DNA from: Spirometra erinaceieuropaei
Lineage: Eukaryota; Platyhelminthes; Cestoda; Diphyllobothriidea; Diphyllobothriidae
Length of the DNA stretch: 64,000 nt
Reading direction: 5' to 3'
NCBI GenBank assembly: GCA_902702965.1
Contig: CACRXP010000659.1
Coordinates: 179,364-243,363 of the forward strand
Made by a program: the position numbers and the translations under genes. Shown in pieces: positions 46,901 to 59,281 of the stretch. The notes beneath the pieces are model-generated. The model did not search any database. It was not told the origin of the DNA and saw nothing but the letters and a program-made list of their open reading frames with translations. Numbering within the stretch: the stretch's first letter is position 1; every line of letters begins with the position of its first letter.

Positions 46901-47202
46901 GTAATTATGATACGTTTTAATTATGCAAGAAAGGGTATTCCACAGAGCTATTTTTGCTAGCTTTGGAACCTCGCCGAAACAAAATTTTACGTTCCTCGTG
47001 TCTGCGTACGTCTACATTTGAAGCAGCAAATGTGGTCTTCGTGCTACGAGCTTGCAGTTTATATTTCACATTTATTTCTGCACACAACTTGAAACAGCGA
47101 ACAATCACAACTGCTGCACAACTCGTTCACAGTAGGACTGGGAATATGTGTGAATGGTTTTTTTAAATTTTCCAACGTGGTAGGACACGGGAATTCGGAT
47201 CA
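43981..47202. other. No gene recognised
   Basis: Contains a TTAGGG-like tract (44.48-44.52 kb) but no other repeat or coding region I can support. Confidence 0.5.
44478..44515 (+). repeat. Degenerate TTAGGG-like tract
   Basis: GTTGGGGTTGGGG followed by TTAGGGTTAGGGGTTGGG. It is a short interstitial telomere-like run with G-rich variants, like those at 47.24-47.31 and 48.54-48.57 kb. Confidence 0.6.
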
Positions 47203-48027
47203 TTCGTACTGCAGGTGGCCTTACGCCAAACTCAAGGGGGATTATGACTAGGATTAGAGTTAGGAGGGTTAACAGTGTCAAGATCAAGGCTAGGGTTAGG
47301 AGTATGAGGAAGAGGAGGAGGAGGAGGAGGAGGAGGATGAGGAGGAGGAGGAGGAGGAGGAGGAGGTAGGGTATAATTAGGTTTTTGAAAAGTTTAGAAT
47401 TGTGAGAACTTTGAAAATCGTGAAGTGACCGTTCATAAGACGTCATGACTCTGCATTTACCAATGTGGCTTGTAAAGTAACAGCATCGCTTAAATCCCCT
47501 GCTAAATTTTATGAACGCTATATGGTCTCCTCTTAATACCGTACAGAAATGTATGGTTTTCCGTACACGGAAAATACACGGCTTGTATTTTGGAAACCAA
47601 AAATGCAAGTGTATCGGCATGTCGGGGTTCAAAATGATTCGGAAATTGAAAAAGTTCTTGAAAAGCGAATCATACTCTTCCTTCGAGTATAAAATTGGAA
47701 AAGGGCGTATTTTTCTACTTAATGTGCAAGGCAATGGATATTTTTATTCATGTTTTCCAAGCAATATGATTGAAATTTTAAGGGAATCGGAAATCAATGC
47801 GTAAACTGCATGCTACGTAAGCAGTCACTTTTTGCAAGGTATAGTGTTTACATGCGGCCAAAAAGAGGTTCGTTAGAAAGCCGAAATCCTGAGGTAGCTG
47901 AATTAGTACAGAATTATGCTGCGCGATCATTAGTTTTACAGCCCTACTTGATTAATCTTTTCGAAACAAAAACGCATCTCGGAATTTCGGTTGACATTTC
48001 ATGACTTAGCCCACCGACTGCAAGTAG
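47203..48027 (+). mobile_element. Repeat family C, copy C3 (longest copy)
   Basis: From about 47.40 kb to the right end it matches the C1 arm at 16.2-16.8 kb collinearly: GTGACCGTTCATAA, TGCATTTACCAATGTGG, TTTTCCGTACACGGAAAATA, CTTCGAGTATAAA, GCATGCTACGTAAGCAG and the end GACATTTCATGACTTAGCCC. The left end CTGCAGGTGGCCTTACGCC is an imperfect inverted match of the right end (complement CTTGCAGTCGGTGGGCTAAG). Together with the absence of any reading frame this suggests a non-autonomous DNA transposon of about 825 bases. The left 200 bases carry TTAGGG-like units and a GGA microsatellite. Confidence 0.55.
47311..47367 (+). repeat. GGA microsatellite
   Basis: GGA repeats interrupted by GAT and GAG variants. 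It produces a poly-Leu run in the minus-strand frame at 47105-47734, which is therefore not a gene. Confidence 0.9.
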
Positions 48028-49009
48028 CAATTTCATGATGCCCAAATAATGGGTTTCGCGTCGAGCACATATCCTCCGTTATTTTGGGTTGTGTGAAAGT
48101 TACAAACGAAACAGAACTAGAGAAATATACAACCCTGTTCTTGGGCGTCTCAGTCGAAAGGTCACATCATAAGTACTCGAATCGAACATACATGCACAAC
48201 CCTGGCAAACAGGGTCACATACCTGGCTCGGAAAAGTACAGGGACCGCCCTTTTTTATTACGCGTCAGGTAATGCGATAAAAGCCTCTTTCGTTGCAAAG
48301 CAAACTTACAACATTGACCGGTCCTGTTTCAGATAGCGACTCTACCTGACATTTTAGCTAGTCATTGGAACTTATTTTGAAACGCACTATGTATCCACTA
48401 CTGTGAAGCACCTTTCTGATGATGTCATAATCCAAACTTTGCACAGTCCGGAGAGCAAGTCAGGGGAACAGAAACCCCCTACCCCCGCTGACTTGCAGTA
48501 ATTTCCAGAGAAATTAAGTTTAGCGCTAATTTTAGGACCAGAGTTAAGTTCAGGGTTAGGGTCGCGTTTGAGATTTGGCCTATTTCGTACCATCCGCGTC
48601 CTTCATTTGACAGTCATCTGCCGTTTGTCTGTTAACTAGCGGGCTAAAGCTAAGGGTATGCAGAAAATGCTGACGCGTTCCACAAGCCTGGTCCAAATGT
48701 TAGGTCAACCTCCTCTGGATAAATAAGTCAGCATTGAAGTAAACGGTCAAAACCTCTCCGACAGTTACACGTTCGCTATCTGTTAACGGAGGGAAGGTAG
48801 TCGATTTGTCCAAGCGTGGAACCGGCCTTCAGTCAGCAGATTTCATGTGTAAAGACCAGGCATGCTGGAGAGACGATTTTCTTTCCAATTCGTCATATCC
48901 CAAATTCTACCAGGGGGACCTTTGAGGGCAGCACATGCAGCCTACAATGAGTTAGCTCTGCAACCAGGTCAGATCGATGATTTTGCATATGCGCACAAGT
49001 CAGCACAGG
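48028..49009. other. No gene recognised
   Basis: Holds a short GGGTTAGGG-like tract at about 48.55 kb. Nothing else is supported. Confidence 0.45.
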
Positions 49010-49205
49010 TTTGACATACATAAAATGGCATTATCAACAAAGACAAGGGGGACTGGAATGGCCATTTCCGGCTTATTAGCCGTCGTCAGCCAGTCATACC
49101 CAACCCGGAAGTGTGGAACACCCGAGGCTCGAACTCGCGATCTGTTAGCTAAAATATCAACGCCTCTGACCACTGGGCCATGGCCCGTTGCTCTCTCGGT
49201 TTTGA
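49010..49205 (-). repeat. SINE family S, copy S4
   Basis: The complement reads GCAACGGGCCATGGCCCAG and TGGTCAGAGGCGTTGA (A-box region), GCGAGTTCGAGCCTCGGG (B box), then GGTATGACTGGCTGACGACG, GCTAATAAGCCGGAAATGG and CATTCCAGTCCCCCTTGTC. It is the cleanest full copy in the window, with a head like a tRNA and the common tail. Confidence 0.75.
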
Positions 49206-49224
49206 TCGGAAATATACAATGGTA

Positions 49225-49330
49225 GAGGGGTTGTGTATGACTGGCTGACGACGGCTAATAAGTCAGAAATTGCCACTCCAGTCTCCTTTGTCTTTGTCGA
49301 TAAGGCCATTCTACTTATATCATGCGCCGC
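49225..49330 (+). repeat. SINE family S, copy S5 (tail only)
   Basis: GTATGACTGGCTGACGACGG, CTAATAAGTCAGAAATTGCC, ACTCCAGTCTCCTTTGTC and TTTGTCGATAAGGCC. The tRNA-like head is missing, and it lies head-to-head with S4 only about 20 bases away. Confidence 0.7.
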
Positions 49331-49879
49331 TGTGCGGCTGCTGGTTGGGCTCGAGGGAGTCTCATAAGAACGATCGGTGAGCGCCCTTCTACCATCCCTA
49401 AAAGTGCGGAATTTGGACCTTACCGACAAAGTTAACATTAACTGGTCAACTGGTTGTTTGGTCTTCAGAGAGACGTGTACCTTCAAAAGAGGATCAGTTT
49501 TAATTATCAGGATGCGAAAAGCGTGTTGGGTCATCATTTCTGTCTGAGCAGACAGTTGATTGCAGCGTCATTTACCGTTAAGTTAGTGGTTAGTTAGTCA
49601 GTGGAAGCAAGCTAAGGGGTTGGGTACGGGACTGAAAACCCACTGCATTGCAGTGGACCTTGCCTAAGTCCCGGAGTTTTATGATTAGGGATGGTGTTCA
49701 TATTAGGTTTAGACATAGTATAGGTGCTAGGTTATGGTCAGGACACGAGAATAGGTACGTCCCTATAATTTGGCTCGAAGTCACCTGTAATGCATGGGGT
49801 CTTCCATATTCCCGTCTCCGGACAGCTCAGTCTTTCCACAAACGTCCAGTTTGTTCATGGAGTTCAGCTGTTCAGTGTA

Positions 49880-50045
49880 CGATCACCGACGAATATAAGG
49901 GAAACTAGAGTATCCATTTCTGGCTTTATATGCCGTATACAAACTCCACGGCTAGGTAGACTCGGGAGTTCGAAACGGATCGTCCTTTTTGAGCAATCAA
50001 TAGACCGAGCGCTTAGTCGTTGAGCCAAAATATTCCGTCCTATCG
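49880..50045 (-). repeat. SINE family S, copy S6 (diverged)
   Basis: Complement: TTTGGCTCAACGACTAAGCG (A-box-like), CGTTTCGAACTCCCGAG (B box), then GCCAGAAATGG and ATTCGTCGGTGATCG, aligned with the family tail after substitutions. Confidence 0.55.
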
Positions 50046-53000
50046 ACTGCGATCGAGTGTATTCAGGAACATGGTGAATTGAGACTTCGTCGATCAAATT
50101 TCAGTGAACAGAGTGTTTATTCAGTCTTGTCTTATGGTCAGAGTTTACAAGTTGAACTTTCGAGGCAAAGTGAAACGAAAAGACTCTATCCTATGATAAA
50201 ATCGACGGAAATTTACCTTCATTTAATGACGGTTAAAATGGCCTAGGCAAACACATATTCTCATGAGAGTTTCTGTAATGTATTTGGTTAAATTATTTGC
50301 AGATTAAACGCTATGGTAAGTGTAATTGTTAACTTCATTTGGGTCTGCAAGGACATTTCCGCAATCCGATACGTTTCTGTGATCATACTGATTTATTAAT
50401 TAATTTTGTCCACTTAGAACGTACGCTGTCTCCAGAAACCGAATCCTATTGGTGGGATAGCATCTAACACGGATCTAATCGCCCTAAACTGTGTAGAAGG
50501 CTCTGAAAATTCAGGTAGGTAATGTTTACCATTGTCCACCGAAACCCATTCAGAAAAAGTGCATGTTCAACCTGTCGCTGATATGCTTACCGTAAAAAAT
50601 CACTCTGTTAGCCCCACCAACCTGTTTATGCGTTTATTGGTGCGGGAGTGTATCCGGTCAGCTTATTTCATGATCATGGTAAATTAGCTTGATGTAAATT
50701 GAAATATGGTTGTCGAATTGCGATTACTCTTCCACTTTAAACCCAATGTGATTAATTCACATCAACTTTACCTCTGCAGTCGGCTCAGGACTCCTTACGG
50801 AATTAGAAAAACTTCTTTTTCTCTACTCTGAGATCCCGGCATTCGCATGTTAAACTCTCTGACGTGCACTAAATCTAAAAGCTAAATCCGAATCTAAAAA
50901 ATCTGGCAAATACTCTTCGTTGTTAAAAGCTTCTAGTCCGTTGATGGGTATTAGAATCCAAGATGAGAGACTGGAATGACCAGGTTCCGCCTATATTACG
51001 GTTTTCGACTATCCGTACACCAACTAAGGACTGAAAAGATCTGATATTTGCAGACGGTTGCATCTCTTGCTCATATTTGATGTTGACTTCTGTGTTGGCA
51101 TCCAGTGTGGATTTCAAAAGTGGATAGAATGCTATTCTTGTTACAGCGGTCGAATCGCCCTCTTCTCAACATCTTCTTGGGACTCACCTTCTCCTTAGTA
51201 CCAGCAAACGGGGTAGGATTGAACCTTGAGCCAGAGAACTCTTCATTTCAACCTCGAGCTGACCGCGTCGCTTTACATTGGCCACGCCCATGATCACTGC
51301 AGTGTGGCTATCACTGACCTGACCCAATTTCAGGGCGGAAGGTTCAAGTCCCGCTTTGTCTTAGTGCTTCAGTCTGAAGCAGATTAAGGTCAAACCGGAG
51401 TCATATGGTCTCCTCAGGGAAACGTTTATAAGTGCACTCTGTCTAGAAATTACTTTATCAGTTAAAAGTTCATAAAATTTTACCCGCTATTTTTTACTAT
51501 TTCCTCTAGATCTTAAAAATTTCTTGTGGAAATTTCTTGTGAAAAAAGGCCAGACGAAACAAAGCTTACAAATAATCCAGTATTAAAACTTATTGCAGAA
51601 ATCGGCCAAACAAAGCTTTGCCTGTAGAAGCGACGAAGCGAGTTCCCGAAAATTTTTTATACGAAGATGAAATTGAGTCTGATTTTAGGTTTGCGTGAGA
51701 AACCGAAAATTCGGATGAATAAAATTCTTATTCCAGCGATGGCATCTTCTTCTAAATAAAGCTTTATTTAGTTGTTAGGTGGCAGACGGTTTATGCTTTC
51801 CATGTTCCAGGCCAAACTCCTAATATCAGATGGGCTAAATATTAACGTCAGGTGGACTTGTGTCGACCAGGGTACTGGCTAATCTAGTTAAAGGAGGCCG
51901 TTTCTTGTTCGAAATCGGCCTTGAATTCTCAAGTGAAGCTCAGTTATTATGGTTTCCCTTGTCAAAGGCACTATGCATAGGCAGGCCCGAAAATTTTCTT
52001 ATTTCTAAACCTATCGTAGTTAAGCATGCTTTCGGCCAATTGTCCCACTGGAGTTTCCACGGTCACTCTTTGGGGTTCAAATGTGCGGTTATCTGGCAAG
52101 ACTTCCCCGGCCCCATAGTGTGAACTGTAATTATTGGAGACGTAATTTTCATGGTAGCCTGGTTAAAGTGACCATGTCTCAGGAATGTGTATTCGGCCGC
52201 ACACACTAGTGACGATTTTCAGTAGATGGTTGTAATTTTATATTAAGGTTTAAACGACATCGTCGTGGTCTAGATTAGAAGACTTAAAAGCGAGTGCCGT
52301 CCCGTCACTTTTCAAACGTTCCTGTTTCCTATGTTGCACCCAGTAGGAAATTCTATTGTAAATGATGGCGTCAGCCACATATTTTGAAATTCCCGGTTAG
52401 TTTTCTATAGCCTGTGCTCGTCACCATTGGCCATGAAGGAGACGAGATAGCTGGTAAGACGTATTCTTTTTTGTGAATTCTGCTGCCAGCAGTCAGCTTT
52501 TTGTGTTGGTAACAGACTATTGCATAAGCGCTGTTAGGAATAAACTTTCTGACATCGAAGATCTCCCCTCCAGTAGCGACTGATAAGTCTTCTAATTATT
52601 AATGGCATTTGACGGGCCCTGTCTTGAGGTAGTAGCCTCAGCCCTATAAACCTTCCAGCCCCAGTTGGTTGGCTAAACAGTAACTTGTGGAGAAATCGAC
52701 TGAAATGTATACCGCTTACAAATGTTTTGGTCTTGGCGTACATTATTTATATTTCCTCAGTTATGATCAAGTCGGGAAAAGGGGCATGAGGGGTGCTCAC
52801 GCATCCAGAAGCAGAGAGGTCTTGCAGTTTAGCTGTCACAAATGCGTGGTCAATTTTGGACTGAATTTGACGAAGTATCTCAGACTGCTCACTCACATTC
52901 ATTTAGTCTTTGATTCCCGCGGTTGTTTCACACTTGGCGATTTCCATCCGATAGATAAGAACCGCGTCAAGTTCTGTGATAACGCATTCTAAAATCCGCA

Positions 53001-54099
53001 TCTTACTACTTACAGAGCATGGTGGCGAAAACGAATTACCTACATGCAAAACACAGTCAGACACCCATGCTGTGTAGTTAACATAGCTAAAATAGCGATT
53101 TTTTTATTTGGAACTGAGGGTAAAAAGTATATCACCAAAGATTTATGGAGTCTGGTTTTACGATCAACTTTGGTTAATGACTATTGGAAATTTTGTCCAC
53201 TTGCATTCCTTAAGAAAACCCAGATTTTAAATTTTCGTCATTTGACTAATTCGTTTATTCAAATCCGGTTTTGCAAACATCCATTGAAAGAGCTGTGACT
53301 GGCTTTTGTTTATGTGTGACAGGACAATGTAAGTTGCACTCTCCATACCGTTTGTCGTTTTCCTAGTACAGCGACTGTATGATCAGGGAATGCTGGTCTG
53401 ATTTTTGCAGTAAGAAGTAAAATTTCGATAATGCCTTCCGTAAGTTTTTATAAGCGGCTGTACATTTTGAAGCGAAAGAGTTGTCATTCTTAAGAACCAG
53501 CACAGGAATCGTGCGGTGCTACCATGAAATTTGTTTTAATATTCTATTCTAGTTCAGCGGTGGTTAATTTCTTTCCAGTCAGGTAAAGCGCTTCAACAGA
53601 AAGCCGTTAAATTACACTATTCACAGTAGGCTGATTTGGACGCTTCAACCGTAGTGTTGGGACCCCTTTAAAACCAATTGCGAAGTTCTATTGAGCTCTA
53701 TCGCGAAGATGCAAACTCACATTCAAAATATTTTCAAAAATCAAATAGTGCTAGCACAAAATTATGGCGATCTACATGATGCGTAGGTGCTTTTGTACCG
53801 AAAACCCCTGCTCACTTTACTGTAAAATTGCCATACTTAAGCTTATTTTTTATATCATAGTTTAGAATCCACTGAGGTCGCCGGGTTCTTCACAGTTGAA
53901 GTCAGTTAGATTAATAAATATTCAGAACGTAAAAATTTGCATAGGACGATTCAGTCTCCGAATACTGGTAGCATCATTTGCTAGTTGAAGTTGAATTTAA
54001 GATCATTCAAGAACCAAAAAACATGTGCCATAGCGGCGTTTTAGAGTTGAACTTTGACTTTTTAAATGTATCTGTCAAATCGCCAAAAATGTTCTGTAT
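50046..54099. other. No gene recognised (4 kb)
   Basis: Open frames at 52.69-52.99 kb (101 codons) and 53.04-53.30 kb (84 codons) on the plus strand resemble nothing I know. A stretch at 50418-50514 has splice-like borders and is open in one frame, but has no homology. A GGTTCAAGTCC at about 51.34 kb resembles a pol III B box without a tRNA fold. Confidence 0.45.
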
Positions 54100-55730
54100 G
54101 TTTGTGTGCGCCTTTGCCGCTCGCATTTGTTCATTCTCTGTCCCCGAAATCTGGCCATTACGCTGGTCGTTGCTTCGACATGGCGCTACACAAGTACACT
54201 GCCAACCCATCGTGCCCAATAGCTTGTGCATATGCATTGCGCGAAGGCTCTTGCTGATGTGAACACAGGCCTCTCGCGGTATGGGCGTGGCTGTGATTCG
54301 CGTGCCTTTATAATTTACCGCCCAGCTTTCGCGCGCCAGATATCGACCTGTGTAAGCTGGCCTGATGGCGCAAGGCATGAGCTCTCACTTGTTAACGCGA
54401 CCCTGGCGGTCACGATGGTCTGGCCAGGCTCTTGGCGCCTCGCCTGGCTATTTGCCACAAACGACGACAGCAATCGCGGCCCCACAAGGCGGGGGTAGAG
54501 ATGAATTACGTGTGAACGGGTTGATGATGAAGCTGAATTTTGTGGCACCTATCCCACTCGCCCTTCCACGCCCATTATGTTTCAGTGGCATGACAAATCT
54601 AAGACAACTGCTGATGGACGCGGGCTCGGTGACTTACGAAATCAAATTTGCGTTTACGCGTGTTCCCAGGCAAGCTGTAGGGTAGGTGTCTGGGTGAAGG
54701 TGTGTCCAATTAAGGGCCCACGTGATGGTCGTAGTAGGTCGCTCACTTGCCTGCAAATGTAGTCCACTTCTAGCGTCCATCAACTGGCACCCAACTCTCA
54801 CATGTGGCTCAAGGAAGCTAAGCTCTGCCTAGCGGCCGCACTCCGGTAACCGCCTCAACCCGTGGGCTAAACCACGTGAGGGTATCCGTGTGTGCCTCTC
54901 CGCATACGGTTACTCGATTCTGCCCCCAACATCGATGGCAGAATGGACCACTGCCTCTGCTTCTCTGAGATTAGGCTACGTCTCCAACCCCTCAGGAGGC
55001 AACAAGCGTTCAACAAGCTACTGGCTCAGTGGCTGGAAGACCGCCCCCTTCTCCGCTCTTCTCCTCTGCCCTCACTTTCTCTACCCTCCGCTCTACTCTA
55101 CTATACACCACGATCGGAAGTCCCACGGATCACCGCATTGACACCTCCAAGATGAAGCTTCGCCCGCGACCTTGCCGGTGCCCACAAGGTAGGTGATCCC
55201 TTAGGTAAACCTTTTTACTTGCTCCCGCCTGCTTGCCTATGTCTGCTTGTCTGTGTTTGTCCTTGTTGTAAGCTAAATACCGTTCTGTTGCATTTTTCTG
55301 CTCATTGTTTATATTTCAGCAGCCATTTCGACTAGAAATGGACGGCAAATTCTGCTTCTTGTCCTCCTCCACATTTCTGCTCTCATCCCCCGCCTGCCCC
55401 TTTAAAAAGTCCTACGGCGATGCGGCAGGGATCTCGTGGGCAGCCCAGGCTAACTTGGGTCGTTCTCCCATTAACCAAATTCGTGGCCTATAGGGTAGTC
55501 CGGTAGCCGTCTGGGATGTCTGAGCAGCCCTTTTCAGAGAGAGCATTGATCACCCCCGCGAAGGGGAAGGAGATAGAAAAGGTGTCCTAAACAAATGCTG
55601 GGCAACCGCGACGCCTGCTAGCTAACAGTGGCCTCGGGCGCAAAACTCACGGTCGAAACAACCAAATTCAAAACAACACTATCACTCTTCCCCTCCTAAT
55701 TCCTGCTGTCCCACTCGCCAGACTGGTAGG
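54100..55730 (+). other. GC-rich block upstream of the LINE (possible LINE 5' region plus other repeats)
   Basis: Markedly richer in G+C and CpG than the rest of the window and leading directly into the LINE ORF. The last few hundred bases (from about 55.2 kb) plausibly belong to the LINE 5' UTR with its internal promoter. The segment near 54.55 kb shares a motif with the repeat cluster at 43.6-43.9 kb. The overlapping open frames here have no recognisable domains. Confidence 0.4.
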
Positions 55731-58566
55731 ATGAGTCTGCTCACTCTAGCAGCCTGGAATGTCCGATCTCTTTTAGGCAATCCGAGGAGTAATCGACCGG
55801 AAGGGAGGACGGTGCTAATGGCTCGGGAATTTGCGCGCTACAAGGTGGACATAGCCGCATTCAGAGAAACCCGATTTTCTGAACAAGGTCAACTGAAGGA
55901 GGTGGGCGTTGGCTACACCTTCTTCTGGAGTGGTCGTCCCAGGACAGAGCGACGGGACGCGGGCGTCGCCTTTTTCATCAGGAATGACATCATGGAACGA
56001 CTGTCCTGTCTGCCGCAGGGCATCAACGATCGCCTGATGAGCCTCCACCTGCCCCTCCGAAAAGGCAACTTCGCAACCATCCCCAGGAAATAAGCTCTGA
56101 CACTGAAAAGAACAAGTTTTACGAGGACATGCATGCCCGCCTTGCGACTGTGCAAAAGGCGGATAAATTGATTGTCCTTGGTGACTTCAACGCCCGCGTC
56201 GGCACAGATCATGCTGCCTGGAGAGGAGTGCTAGGTCCCCATGGTCTCGACGGCCCCAACGACAATGGCCTGCTCCTCCTCCTCCTCCTAACCTGCGCAG
56301 AACACCGCTTCATCCTGACCAACATCCTTCGCCTTCCGATGCGAGAGAAGGTCAGCTGGATGTCCCATCGGTCGCACAACTGGCACCTGCTGTACTATTT
56401 CCTCATCCGGAGGCGGGACCAGTGGGACGTGTTGGTGACAAAGGCGATTCCTGGTACCAACGAATAGACCGACCATTGCCTTGTCATCTCCAAGATGCGG
56501 ATTAGCCTACAACCTCGCAGGAGACCACACGGTAAGTAAACTCCAGATAAGCTGAATTTTGCCTTGCTGTCTTTGCCTGCGCACCATCTCCATTTCAACA
56601 ACGAACTAGCTCAACGGCTAGTTAGGCTCCCAGTCGCCGCCGTAGCTGTCAACGGGAACGCTTCTGTGGAGAACCGATGGTGTCGACTGAGGGACACAGT
56701 CCAGTCGACCACCCGGCATGTGCTCGGTCGCGCATGTCAACAACATCAGGATTGGTTCGATGACAACGACGCCACCATCAGCAACCTGTTCACCGAGGAG
56801 TGCCGACTTCACAAAGCCTAAGTGAGCCACCCCACTGAAGAAAATAAGGCAACTTTCTACCGTAGTCGCCGATTTTCGCAACGGCGACTGTGGGCGAAGC
56901 AGGACACTTGGGCAGCTTGCAAGGCCGAGGAGATCCAAGGGTACGTGGGCCGCACATATGGGAAGAACTTCTTCTCTACGACCAAGTCTATCTACAGTTC
57001 CGCAGCCAAAGACACCGCTCATCTTTTCTGCGCAGGCGACAGCACCCCACTCACCGAGAAGACATTAATTCTACGGCGATGTGCCGAGCACCTCAAAGGC
57101 GTCCTCAACCGCCCCTTCACCATCTCCGACGCTGTTATCGCCAGTCTGCCTCAAGTGGAGACCAATGCCGACCTCGCCCTCCCGCCCTTTCCCCACGAAA
57201 CTATCAAGGCCGCACAGCAGTTCTTCAGCGAGAAAGAACACGAGTCCTTCTGAGATCTACGAACACGGTGGTCTCCAGCTCATGGCTCATCCGACGGCGC
57301 TCGTTCAGGAAATGTGGCGGCAAGGAGACGTCCCTCAGGACTTCACGGACGCCGCAATCATCCATCTCTAGAAGCGAAAAGATAATCTGCAGCTCTGCGA
57401 CAACCACCGATGTATTTCTCTGTTGACTATCTCCGGGAAGATTTTCGTTCGCATCCTCGTCAACCGTCTGAACAACCATTTGGAACAGGGTCTCCTGCTG
57501 GAAGGCCAGTGCGGCTTCTGCCGTCATCGCGGACCCACCGACGTGATGCTTACTGCCCGCCTACTGCAGGGTAAGTGTCAGGAAATGCGGATCCACCTAG
57601 ACTCTACCTTCGTAGACCTGATGAAAGCCTTCGACACGGTGAATCGCGAAGGACTGTAGAAAATCATGCAGAAACTCGGCCGTCCCAAGCGAATCCCTCA
57701 GATGTTGAGTCAGCTCCATGATGACATGACAGCGTGCGTCGTATCAGAGGCCCTCGCAGTGACCAACGCAGTGAAGCAGGACTTAGTCCTTGAGCCTACC
57801 CCCTTCAGTCTCATTTTCACTGCCATCCTCATGGACGTCTGCCGTGATGAAGGCCCGGGATCCTCGTCGTCTATAGGACGGACGACTACCTCTTCAATCA
57901 GCTGCGGACGCACTTTTTGGCACGTGTTTCCGCAACTTTCGTCCATGAAATTCTCGTCGCCGACGACTAAACTCTCAGCGACATCTCCGAAGGGGAAATG
58001 TGCCGCCTGCGACAGCTTTGGCCTCATCATCAAAACAGAGAAGACGGTAGCCGTACATCAACTGCCACCCTACGCTACCTGCGTTGCACTCCAAATCAAA
58101 GTGAATGGCGCCCAACTGCAAGCCGTGGACTAAATTACCTATCTAGGCAGCACCCTCTCTCGCAATACCAAAACCAACGATAAAGTGGCCCATCGGATCT
58201 CCAAAACCAGCCAACCCCTCGATCGTCTTAGAAACAGAGATCGGAATCGACGCATGCCTCGCATCAACACCAAACTGAAGATGTGCAAAGCGGCCACCCT
58301 TCCGACGCTGTTATATGAGCAGAGACCTGGACGGTGTGCAAGGAACAGGCGCGGAGACTTGACTACTTCCACCTCAGCTGTCTTCGGTAATTACTGAAGC
58401 TCAGGTGGCAGGACCGGATCGTGGACACCAACGTACTGGAACGGACGGGAATCCTCAGCATCTACGCCGCGCTGAGACAACTGCAACTTCACTGGAGCGG
58501 CCACTTCGGGCGCATGGATGAGCAACTACCCAAATGTCTCTACTACGGAGATGTCAAAGTCAAACG
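55731..58566 (+). mobile_element. Non-LTR retrotransposon (LINE), endonuclease plus reverse transcriptase, degenerate
   Basis: The ORF opens at ATG 55731 (M-S-L-L-T-L-A-A-W-N-V-R-S-L-L). Apurinic-endonuclease motifs follow: [17 protein letters not shown] at 56.18 kb, then T-D-H-C-L-V-I-S-K at 56.47 kb. The RT part runs from N-R-L-N-N-H-L-E-Q-G-L-L and G-Q-C-G-F at 57.46-57.52 kb to F-V-D-L-M-K-A-F-D-T-V-N-R-E (motif A, 57.61 kb) and P-F-S-L-I-F (57.80 kb). The catalytic box reads V-A-D-D followed directly by a stop (57.96 kb). The C-terminal part W-S-G-H-F-G-R-M-D lies at 58.49 kb. There are at least five stops and several frameshifts, and the tail beyond Y-Y-G-D-V is lost. I recognise this as the common endonuclease-RT ORF of diphyllobothriid tapeworm genomes, moving by target-primed reverse transcription. 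This copy is inactive. Confidence 0.9.
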
Positions 58567-59281
58567 CGACGCTCACGCATCTCAACTGTGCCCATCTCAT
58601 TTGCCATCTCCTACGCAAATGAGAAGTGTGCGTCGCAGCTTTGTCCCTATGCAGCCCCTCTGCTGCTTTTATGATTCGAGTTTGACACTAGCACGGCACG
58701 TTGAGCGCTGTGGCTTGGAAGGCTGCCGACAGACGCCCCAACTCGGTCCACGCAGTCTATCCATTTGTATGTGTGTGTTTGTTTGTAGTGGCGGACTGGT
58801 GAGCTGAGGGTCAGGCTGAGATGGCTTCATCTTAACGTGACCTATAGCGCTCTCACGTATTTGAGGTGTGTGCTACCCAACGCCAGTTGTGTGAAATCCT
58901 GGTGCCTGTGGTTCGGAGCCAAGTTGTGAATGTGGCGGATGCAGACAAGTTCACTGGATATGTCATCCACCGCGCCCATTCTTGCACCTGTCAACCAACC
59001 AGCTCGGACAGTGTTTGGGACCTGGAGATAGGAAAGGAGACTTAGGTCGACGACTCAGCGCATTTTCCTCACTATAAAAATTCTGACGCGCTTGAGGCCG
59101 TCACGGTGCACTAAAAGCCGTGACTTAGAGGGTTGCCAACTGATGGGATAACTTAGACCTCTCAGTCGGCCCAGTGTTGTGTGTTTGTGTGGAGTGACCG
59201 GCTGGTGGTCTAAGAGTTAGGCTGCGATGGTTTCTTCTTAGTGTGGCTTTTATGGCACTCCCACTCCGTGGGATCCGTGCC
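58567..59281. other. Post-LINE segment, no gene recognised
   Basis: GC-moderate sequence with GT-rich stretches. Two similar segments, GTGTGTTTGTTTGTAGTGGC (58.77 kb) and GTGTGTTTGTGTGGAGTGAC (59.18 kb), each followed by GGCTG[AC]GATGG-type sequence, suggest a short direct repeat. Confidence 0.4.

Noticed and set aside
47105..47734. 209-codon minus-strand open frame with a long poly-Leu stretch
   Set aside because: The Leu/Ile run is the translation of the GGA microsatellite and the rest overlaps repeat copy C3; no signal for a real protein.
51270..51370. Possible tRNA around GGTTCAAGTCC
   Set aside because: Only a B-box-like match; no cloverleaf can be drawn from the flanks.
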